A stretch of 64,000 nt of DNA. It comes from CAZCEC01 sp964497615. Its GTDB lineage: Bacteria > Chloroflexota > Anaerolineae > Anaerolineales > UBA6663. Made by a program: the position numbers and the translations under genes. Positions 39,755 to 45,830 of the stretch are shown here, piece by piece. Within the stretch, counting starts at the first letter, position 1. The number at the start of each line of letters is the position of its first letter. The stretch covers positions 49,711 through 113,710 of the forward strand of contig CAZCEC010000012.1 in the NCBI GenBank assembly GCA_964497615.1. The letters are read 5' to 3'. The notes beneath the pieces are model-generated. The model did no database searches. It saw nothing but the letters and a program-made list of their open reading frames with translations, and was not told where the DNA came from.

Positions 39755-41836
39755 TCAACTTTGGCGCACATCAACATCGTCCAGGTGAAACAGCACCGAC
39801 CGCGTGTTGATCAGGAACAGCAGCAACAGCGCCAGTTGGTACCACGGATTGGTCAAGAGCGCTTCGGCCGTGCTCAGTCCGGGCGGCCAGCCGCTCCCGC
39901 CGGCCCCCTGGACTAGCATGATCAACCCGAAGGCCGCCAGCGTCACCAGGCCAGCCTGGAGGCTGAAGTTGACTAGGGCGAAGACGGCATAGGACCCTTT
40001 GCCGACCAAGGAATTGTAGTTGGCAGTGGGGATCGACAAAACGTGGCGCAGGCGCGTCAGCAGCCCTTCCGTCATATTGGCCACCCGCTCCAGCCGGATG
40101 TAACCCTTACGGTCGAAGCCCTTTTCCAGCCGGCGTTGGAACCCGCGCACAATGCGCTGGCGCGCCCGGCGCGCCCGGTGGCGGGCATAGCGCTTGTACT
40201 CCCGGACGATATTCAGGCTGGGCAGGAGCCGCACCGCCAGCGCGTCAGATAACAGCATCGAACGCAGCAGGCGCACCGTCTGAAAACTCAAGGTAATGCC
40301 GTAGTGGCCCGCGACCTGAAACACACCCATCCACTGGAGGGCCGGAGAACGGTCCGTCCACTTGATGGCTCGCTTGCTGGCGGCCAGCGCATACAGCATC
40401 TGCCAGTTGTGCCCCTCCAACTCCTTGGTCAATTCCAGCACGTCCACGGGCGGCAAGGGTTCCATCAGGGCCACCGTGGCGCGGGCCATCCCCAATGGAT
40501 CGTTCCGGGCCATACAGTACATGTTCTGGTGCATGGCCGCCCGCTGATCGGGGTCAATCACGCCGACCGAACTGAAATTCAAGAAGGTGAGCCGCCCGTC
40601 GCGGCCAATAATGATGTTCTCGGGATGAGGTGCGGCATGAAAGAAATAGTTGGCATCCCAGCCCCAATAGCTGACCCACGTCAGCCGCCGTGCCACACGG
40701 GCCGGATCGATGTTCAACTCGCGCGCCAGCCGCAGCACGCGCTCATCGTTCTGCTCCAGACCGGCCAGGAGCTCCCACAACCACATGCCGCTGACGAATT
40801 CTTGCACGATGACTTCTTCATTGGAATAGTCAAAGTACACCCGCGGCGCGGTGAAGAAGCGCTTGCCCGAGCGCCGGGCGGCGCGGCGAAAAGAGTCTTG
40901 AAAGCGCGCTTCCTGGACAAAGTCGAGCAGTTCAAGCACGGCGGCGCGAAACTCGCGGCGCATCGGCTCGGTGTAACCCGGCCGCAAGATGGTTAGGAAC
41001 TCAATCGTCAGCAGGATCCAGTCAAACACCTGCAGGTCCGCCATGAACAACTCGCCCACGCCCGGCCGCCGGACGCGCACCACCACCTGCTGGCCATTGC
41101 GCAGGATGCCCTGATAGACGGCCGCCACGGAATCCGAGCTCACCGCCTCCGGGTCGAAGCGCGCAAACGTCTGGCCCAGCGGCCGGCCGGTGCGGCGCTC
41201 GACCGCCGCAATGGCGGCCGCGGCCGGGAAGGGGGGCATGGTATCGCGCATCTGTGAGAGCTCAACCGCATAGGTCCACGGCAGGATATCGAGCCGCATG
41301 GCGAGGTATTGGCCGATCTTCACGCCCGTCCCACCCAGGCGCTCAAATGCCCGGCGCAGGTGGACGGCGCGCCGGGCCGGTGTGCTGCGCCTCAATAAGC
41401 GGTCCAACCCGTTCGCCGTCAAGAGTCCCGACAGCACAACAATCCAGACCAACAGGCGGCCGAGGGCCTGCATGCGCCGCGCGGAAAAATCCATCCGGCG
41501 CATCCGCAGCGCCGCGCCATTGCTGCTGGGAATGTCCAAAAACCGCGAACGCGGCATCCGGGCCAGCACGCCCGGTTCACCAGCAGCAGGCAGATCGATA
41601 TCGGGGGCCGGCACCGAACGCTGGTAGCGCACCGGCCGGCTGGCCGCGGGCCGCGATCCGTTGCCGGACCGGGTGGGCCGCTGGACAGCCGGGCGACGCC
41701 CATTGGCCCGGGCGGGCCTCTGGCGTCGCAGGCGCTTGCGCCAGGCGCCAACGCTGGCAGTGATGGATTGAATCAGGCGGGCCCGCCGTTCCGTATCTTC
41801 GGAACGGGGGGTTGCCGCCAGTGGGTCAGGGCCCAA
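39755..41836 (-). CDS. K1: UbiB/ABC1-family pseudokinase
   Basis: 693 aa UbiB-fold protein starting at TTG 41836, supported by a GGAGG 8 bases upstream. Overall fold and the KIGQ motif (173-176) are kept, but the catalytic set is lost: VAVK is VVVRV (Arg254), the nucleotide loop is SSDSVAAVYQG, HxDPHPxN reads HAAPHPEN (400-407, catalytic Asp to Ala), and DFG reads NFS (420-422). A very basic, Arg-rich N-terminus of about 110 residues precedes the fold. A hydrophobic segment sits near 128-142 and a C-terminal membrane hairpin is likely. It lies directly before the intact kinase K2 and after the small proteins A and B. Its counterpart K1' at 51523-53385 is also degenerate, but by different substitutions. 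A scaffold or allosteric partner for K2 is inferred, not shown. Confidence 0.9.
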   Translation of the reverse strand: MGPDPLAATPRSEDTERRARLIQSITASVGAWRKRLRRQRPARANGRRPAVQRPTRSGNGSRPAASRPVRYQRSVPAPDIDLPAAGEPGVLARMPRSRFLDIPSSNGAALRMRRMDFSARRMQALGRLLVWIVVLSGLLTANGLDRLLRRSTPARRAVHLRRAFERLGGTGVKIGQYLAMRLDILPWTYAVELSQMRDTMPPFPAAAAIAAVERRTGRPLGQTFARFDPEAVSSDSVAAVYQGILRNGQQVVVRVRRPGVGELFMADLQVFDWILLTIEFLTILRPGYTEPMRREFRAAVLELLDFVQEARFQDSFRRAARRSGKRFFTAPRVYFDYSNEEVIVQEFVSGMWLWELLAGLEQNDERVLRLARELNIDPARVARRLTWVSYWGWDANYFFHAAPHPENIIIGRDGRLTFLNFSSVGVIDPDQRAAMHQNMYCMARNDPLGMARATVALMEPLPPVDVLELTKELEGHNWQMLYALAASKRAIKWTDRSPALQWMGVFQVAGHYGITLSFQTVRLLRSMLLSDALAVRLLPSLNIVREYKRYARHRARRARQRIVRGFQRRLEKGFDRKGYIRLERVANMTEGLLTRLRHVLSIPTANYNSLVGKGSYAVFALVNFSLQAGLVTLAAFGLIMLVQGAGGSGWPPGLSTAEALLTNPWYQLALLLLFLINTRSVLFHLDDVDVRQS

Positions 41837-41844
41837 ACGGCGTA

Positions 41845-41849
41845 CCTCC
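41845..41849 (-). promoter_or_regulatory. Ribosome-binding site of K1 deciding a TTG start
   Basis: GGAGG on the minus strand, 8 bases before TTG 41836. No competing ATG in frame has a comparable site, which supports the rare start codon. Confidence 0.6.
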
Positions 41850-41862
41850 GGGAAACGACAAG

Positions 41863-41897
41863 CGGGTTTGTGCCTGTCTACACCAGGCGCAAACCCG
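41863..41897 (-). other. Long inverted repeat (hairpin) between B and K1
   Basis: Two 14-base arms (41863-41876 and 41884-41897) separated by a 7-base loop pair at 13 of 14 positions. It lies in the 155-base spacer between gene B and K1, about 13 bases before the K1 ribosome-binding site. No uninterrupted T-run follows, so it is not a classic terminator. An attenuator, partial terminator or mRNA-stability element separating the small proteins from the kinases is possible. Confidence 0.55.
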
Positions 41898-41991
41898 GGA
41901 TCGATGAATGCAAACTACGTCAGGCAGTTAGGCGTAAAGCAGCCGGCTCCCGCGCGGCAGGCGCCTAGGGAGGGTTGCAGCAGGCGCGGCG

Positions 41992-42441
41992 CTAGAGCCG
42001 CCACACGCGGAGACCGGCCCGCATCATGCGCATTTGGTTGCGCATAATCTGGCGCGAGGTCTTCGTGTTCATCGCCTCGACTGCATCAACCGGAATCGAG
42101 CTGGATTGGCGGAGCGACTCGCTGAGCCCTTCGGCCAAATTGGGCAGGAGATCGCGGATCGCGCCATCGCGCTTCTTGGAGGCCGACTTCGACCGCGCCT
42201 CCAGGTACGTCTCGGCGCCCTTGGCTACCGCCCGCGCCGCCTTGGCCGAAATCTTGGCCAGCCGCGCCTCGGTGCGCTGGAGATCGCCATATCCCTTGGA
42301 GTAGCCCTTTTTCTTGCCCTTCTTGGGCTTGTACTGGAGGACAATGGGCTTGTCGAACGATTCCGGGCTGGGGGCAGCCTGCGGCTCGGCGTTTTCAGGC
42401 TGGGCAGCGGGCGCCTTCATTGACTTCTTTGTATCGGCCAT
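41992..42441 (-). CDS. B: small basic protein of unknown function, 149 aa
   Basis: I do not recognise this family. 149 aa, starting MADTKKSMKAP, with AAGGAG 10 bases before the ATG. After a short acidic and Ala/Pro-rich N-terminus comes KPIVLQYKPKKGKKKG, a beta-strand-like stretch running into a Lys-rich patch. A helical region with ARSKSASKKRDGAIRDLL follows, then SIPVDAVEAM and a basic amphipathic C-terminus ending RVWRL. No signal peptide or membrane helix. It is clearly homologous to B' (51051-51500): the two share GxETY, SASxKxDGAIxD, IPVD and the Arg/Trp C-terminal end. It lies 27 bases after gene A. The position next to UbiB-like kinases in both copies suggests a shared complex, which is inference. 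Confidence 0.8.
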   Translation of the reverse strand: MADTKKSMKAPAAQPENAEPQAAPSPESFDKPIVLQYKPKKGKKKGYSKGYGDLQRTEARLAKISAKAARAVAKGAETYLEARSKSASKKRDGAIRDLLPNLAEGLSESLRQSSSIPVDAVEAMNTKTSRQIMRNQMRMMRAGLRVWRL

Positions 42442-42468
42442 GGTCAGGGTACTCCTTCTTTCCTTCGG

Positions 42469-42732
42469 CTAGCTCAACATGGGCAGGCCCAGGCGCGAGC
42501 GGCGGCGCTGCTTGCGATATACCAGGATCACGGGCACCAGTGTCTTGCCGTTCGCATCCTCACCCAGGCTGCTCTTCACCTCTTCCAGCACGTCGGCCAC
42601 TTCATCCCACAGCTTGCCGCCGCCCTTCTTCAGCGCCTTGATCTGCTTGGGGCGCTGCTTGCCCAGGTCGACAATGATGGGTTGCGTGGTTTCGACAATG
42701 ATCTGCGGTGTGTCTTTGGTTTCCTCGGACAT
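42469..42732 (-). CDS. A: small protein of unknown function, 87 aa
   Basis: I do not assign a known family. First gene of the leftward operon, 87 aa. The start MSEETK at 42732 is chosen because GGAGG sits 5 bases upstream; a longer open frame to 42951 would run through the promoter region. After an acidic N-terminus, QPIIVDLGKQRPKQIKAL gives a beta strand followed by a basic helix. GKLWDEVADVLEEV is a helix, then GKTLVPVILVYRK a second strand and a basic tail. A' (50770-51027) matches over the same core: QP[IL][IV][IV]DLG[KR]QR, LWDE and GKxLVPV. No catalytic motif, signal or membrane span is seen. An adaptor or regulatory partner of B or of the kinases is plausible. Confidence 0.8.
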   Translation of the reverse strand: MSEETKDTPQIIVETTQPIIVDLGKQRPKQIKALKKGGGKLWDEVADVLEEVKSSLGEDANGKTLVPVILVYRKQRRRSRLGLPMLS

Positions 42733-42737
42733 ATCTG

Positions 42738-42742
42738 CCTCC
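42738..42742 (-). promoter_or_regulatory. Ribosome-binding site deciding the start of A
   Basis: GGAGG on the minus strand, 5 bases before ATG 42732. This selects the 87-aa form over longer in-frame readings. Confidence 0.65.
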
Positions 42743-42828
42743 ATCGTGGTGGGTTGCGCCTTGGCCTCGCCCTGGTACCCTAGGACTAACGCGCCATCTC
42801 CCGCTCGTGCCTGCCCTTTGATACGCCT

Positions 42829-42857
42829 ATCATCACCCGAATCGAACCGGAAGTCAA
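42829..42857 (-). promoter_or_regulatory. Candidate sigma70 promoter of the leftward A-B-K1-K2-FAAL-PKS operon
   Basis: Minus strand TTGACT (-35, at 42852-42857) and GATGAT (-10, at 42829-42834) with a 17-base spacer. It gives a leader of roughly 90 bases before gene A. The -35 box is strong and the -10 box mediocre. As genes through PKS7 are overlapping or closely spaced, apart from the 155-base hairpin spacer, this could serve more than 42 kb. Confidence 0.45.
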
Positions 42858-42874
42858 ATCCGCGCGCACGCCAA

Positions 42875-42903
42875 TTGGAAATTGGCCGCGGGCTTGCTAT
42901 AAT
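42875..42903 (+). promoter_or_regulatory. Candidate sigma70 promoter of the KS-AT/NRPS unit
   Basis: Plus strand TTGGAA (42875-42880) and a perfect TATAAT (42898-42903), 17 bases apart and about 28 bases before the predicted transcript leader reaches ATG 42939. It is divergent from the leftward promoter and separated from it by 17 bases, so one regulator bound here could control both. The whole intergenic stretch is 206 bases, and I see no clear operator repeat. Confidence 0.6.
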
Positions 42904-42938
42904 CCCGCCCAACGGCCGCTGGTATTGTGAAAGGTGGT

Positions 42939-45785
42939 ATGGCAGACTCAACGATCGGCGCAGGGACGATGTCCCTGGTCAAGCAAGCGCTCCTGGCTGT
43001 CGAACAAATGAAGGCCAGATTGGAGGCAGCCGAGCGCCAGCCGCGCGAGCCGGTCGCCATCGTGGGCCTGGGCTGCCGCTTTCCGGGCCAGGCCAACTCG
43101 CCCGACCTCTTCTGGAACCTGCTGGCCGGCGGCCGCAGCGCTGTCACCCGCATCCCCGCCAGCCGCTGGGAAGCCGACGCCTACTACGACCCCGACCCAA
43201 ACGCTCCCGGCAAAGCCTACACCACCTACGGCGCCTTTGTCGAAGACCTGGACCTCTTCGACGCGCAGTTCTTTAACATTGCGCCGGTCGAAGCCATCAG
43301 CCTGGACCCGCAGCAGCGGCTCCTGCTCGAAGTGAGCTGGGAGGCCCTGGAGCACGCCGGCCTCGCCGCCGGCCGTCTGCGGGGCAGCCGCACGGGCGTG
43401 TTTGCCGGCGTGTGCAGCAGCGACTATATGCTGCAGACCATTGGCAGCCGCGCGGCCAAACGGGTGGATGCCTTCTCCGGCACGGGCTCGGCCGGCAGCA
43501 TCGCCGCCGGCCGGTTGTCCTACTTCTACGACTTTCACGGACCGAACTTTCCGGTCGATACCGCCTGTTCATCTTCGCTCGTCGCGCTCCACCTCGCCGT
43601 ACAAAGCCTGCGCCAGCGCGAATGCGACCTGGCCCTGGCCGCCGGTGTCAGCGCCATGCTGTCCCCGGAGTTGTATGTCTATTTCGCTAAGACCCACGCC
43701 CTCTCGGCCGGCCCGGCCTGCCGCGCCTTCGACGCGCGCGCCGACGGCTACGTCCGCGGCGAGGGCTGCGGCGTCATGGTCCTCAAGCGGCTGGCCGACG
43801 CCCAGGCGGATGGCGATGCCATCTTCGCCGTGGTGCGCGGCACGGCGCTGAACCACGACGGCCGCACCAGCGGCCTGACCGCCCCCAACGGCCCGGCCCA
43901 ACAGAGTGTCATCCAGGCGGCCCTGGCCAATGCCGGCCTGGCCCCCGAAGACGTGACGTACGTGGAGACGCACGGCACTGGCACCCCACTCGGAGACCCG
44001 ATTGAGGTGCAGGCCCTTGCGACGGCCTATGGCGGGCAGGTGCCTCAGGCGCGCGGCAAGCTCTACCTCGGTTCGGTCAAGACCAATATCGGCCACCTGG
44101 AAGGGGCTGCCGGCATTGCCTCAGCCATCAAGACAGCGCTGATGCTGCACCGGCGGGAATTGGTGCCGCACATCAATTACGAGCAGCCCAATCCTTACGT
44201 CCCTTGGTCCGAACTGCCGGTTGAGGTCAACACCCGCCATCAGCCCTGGCCCGCGGGCCGGCCGGTGGTGGCTGGCGTTTCCTCGTTTGGGTTCAGCGGC
44301 ACGAATGTCCACGTCCTCCTCGAAGCCGCGCCCGACCAAGCCCGCTCGGTCGAAGCCAGGCCGGAAGCGCAAGCATATGTGCTGCCGCTGGCGGCGCGCA
44401 GCAGCGCCGCGTTGGACAGCCTGGCTGTCCGCTATGTGCAGCACCTGCGCGCCTCCCCCACCCTCGACCTGGGCGACGTCTGCCACACGGCCGGCGTGGG
44501 CCGGGCCCACTTCCCCCACCGGCTGGCCATTTCTGCCAGCAGCCTGACGGAGGCGGCTGAGCGCCTGGAGGCGTTCGGGCGCAGCAAGGCCGCCTCAGCC
44601 GGCGTGTGGTTCGGCCACGCCCGGCCCAACAAGGCGCCGCGGGTCGTGTTTCAATTCTCTGGTCAGGGCGCTCAAGCCGCCGGCATGGGCCGCGCCCTGT
44701 CGGCGCGCTTCGCCGCTTTCCGCGATACCCTGCACGAGTGTGACCGGCTTCTCCAGCCAGAACTGGGCCGCTCGATAGTCCGTGTTATGTTTGGGGAGGA
44801 CGATGATCACGCCACCGCCCTGGACGAGACCTGGCTCACGCAGCCGGCGCTGTTTGCGTTCGAGTATGCCTTGGCGCGCTTGTGGCAATCCTGGGGGGTG
44901 GAGCCGGCGGCGGTAACGGGCCACAGCATCGGCGAGTACGTGGCTGCCTGCCTGGCCGGCGTCTTCTCGCTGGAGGCTGCCCTCCGGCTGGTGGCAGCGC
45001 GCGGCCGGCTGATGCAGGCCCTGCCGCGCGAGGGCGCGATGGTGGCCGTCTTTGCGCCAGAGGCCCACGTGGCAGCCTGCCTGGCCGGCCAGCCGGGCGT
45101 GGATATTGCGGCGGTCAACGGACCCGACAACGTTGTGATTTCGGGCCGCCAGACAAGCGTGCTCGCCGCCGCCGATGAATTGGAGGCGAAGGGGTTCGGC
45201 ACGCGGTCGCTGCGCGTCTCGCATGCCTTCCACTCCCCGCTGATGGATCCGATGCTGGACGAGTTCAGGCGTCTCGCCGGCTCAGTCACTTTCCAAGCGC
45301 CTCAGGTGCCGTTGATCAGCAACCTGACCGGCCAGTTTTTCGCCTCCGGCGAAGTGCCCGGCGCGGACTATTGGACGCGCCACGCCCGGCAGACGGTGCG
45401 CTATTATGCCGGCTGGCGGACTTTGTGGGCGGATGGCTTTCGGGTTTTCCTGGAGGTCGGCCCCCGGCCGATCCTGACCGACCTGGGCCGGCGCTATGGA
45501 TCGGAGGCGGGCCATTGGCTCGCCTCCAGCCAGCCCAAGCAGGAGCAGGCCGCCCTGCTGGACAGCCTGGCCGCCCTCTACGCCCAGGGCTGCCCCATCG
45601 AGTGGGAAGCTGTCTATCCGCGCCGCCAGCATCGGCGGACGGTTCTGCCCACCTACCCGTTTGAGCGCAAGCGTTACTGGATCGATGCGCCGGCCGCGGC
45701 GCCTGAACGACCGGCTGAGCACGCGCTCGCGGGCGTCAATGGCAGCCAGGTCGCCCTAAATACGTTTGTGGATGTGGTTGAGTAG
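42939..45785 (+). CDS. KS-AT didomain protein (PKS elongation pair without carrier domain)
   Basis: 948 aa from ATG 42939, preceded by GAAAGG; a GTG at 42927 is a weaker option. An N-terminal coiled helix (about 10-32) precedes KS about 37-460 with DTACSSS, ETHGTGT and KTNIGH intact. AT (about 565-875) has GHSIGEYVAAC and HAFH, the classic malonyl-CoA signature. After the usual LPTYPFERKRYW end of the AT region it stops with about 40 more residues: no DH, KR or ACP. The carrier it needs is probably the ACP at the start of the next protein, 45 bases downstream. It is the only PKS protein here on the plus strand, and its AT signature differs from those of the leftward modules. Confidence 0.93.
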   Translation: MADSTIGAGTMSLVKQALLAVEQMKARLEAAERQPREPVAIVGLGCRFPGQANSPDLFWNLLAGGRSAVTRIPASRWEADAYYDPDPNAPGKAYTTYGAFVEDLDLFDAQFFNIAPVEAISLDPQQRLLLEVSWEALEHAGLAAGRLRGSRTGVFAGVCSSDYMLQTIGSRAAKRVDAFSGTGSAGSIAAGRLSYFYDFHGPNFPVDTACSSSLVALHLAVQSLRQRECDLALAAGVSAMLSPELYVYFAKTHALSAGPACRAFDARADGYVRGEGCGVMVLKRLADAQADGDAIFAVVRGTALNHDGRTSGLTAPNGPAQQSVIQAALANAGLAPEDVTYVETHGTGTPLGDPIEVQALATAYGGQVPQARGKLYLGSVKTNIGHLEGAAGIASAIKTALMLHRRELVPHINYEQPNPYVPWSELPVEVNTRHQPWPAGRPVVAGVSSFGFSGTNVHVLLEAAPDQARSVEARPEAQAYVLPLAARSSAALDSLAVRYVQHLRASPTLDLGDVCHTAGVGRAHFPHRLAISASSLTEAAERLEAFGRSKAASAGVWFGHARPNKAPRVVFQFSGQGAQAAGMGRALSARFAAFRDTLHECDRLLQPELGRSIVRVMFGEDDDHATALDETWLTQPALFAFEYALARLWQSWGVEPAAVTGHSIGEYVAACLAGVFSLEAALRLVAARGRLMQALPREGAMVAVFAPEAHVAACLAGQPGVDIAAVNGPDNVVISGRQTSVLAAADELEAKGFGTRSLRVSHAFHSPLMDPMLDEFRRLAGSVTFQAPQVPLISNLTGQFFASGEVPGADYWTRHARQTVRYYAGWRTLWADGFRVFLEVGPRPILTDLGRRYGSEAGHWLASSQPKQEQAALLDSLAALYAQGCPIEWEAVYPRRQHRRTVLPTYPFERKRYWIDAPAAAPERPAEHALAGVNGSQVALNTFVDVVE

Positions 45786-45830
45786 GGGTCGCCTGGCGGT
45801 TCTCAATCGCCATAAGAATAGGATAGCGTG

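Noticed and set aside
37759..41836. Calling K1 and K2 ubiB of ubiquinone synthesis
   Set aside because: No quinone genes are nearby, the proteins are longer than UbiB and come as paired paralogues beside a PKS line, and one of the pair is catalytically degenerate.
42469..42951. A 160-aa version of small protein A
   Set aside because: The extra N-terminus runs through both candidate promoters, has no match in A', and the internal ATG at 42732 has a GGAGG 5 bases upstream.
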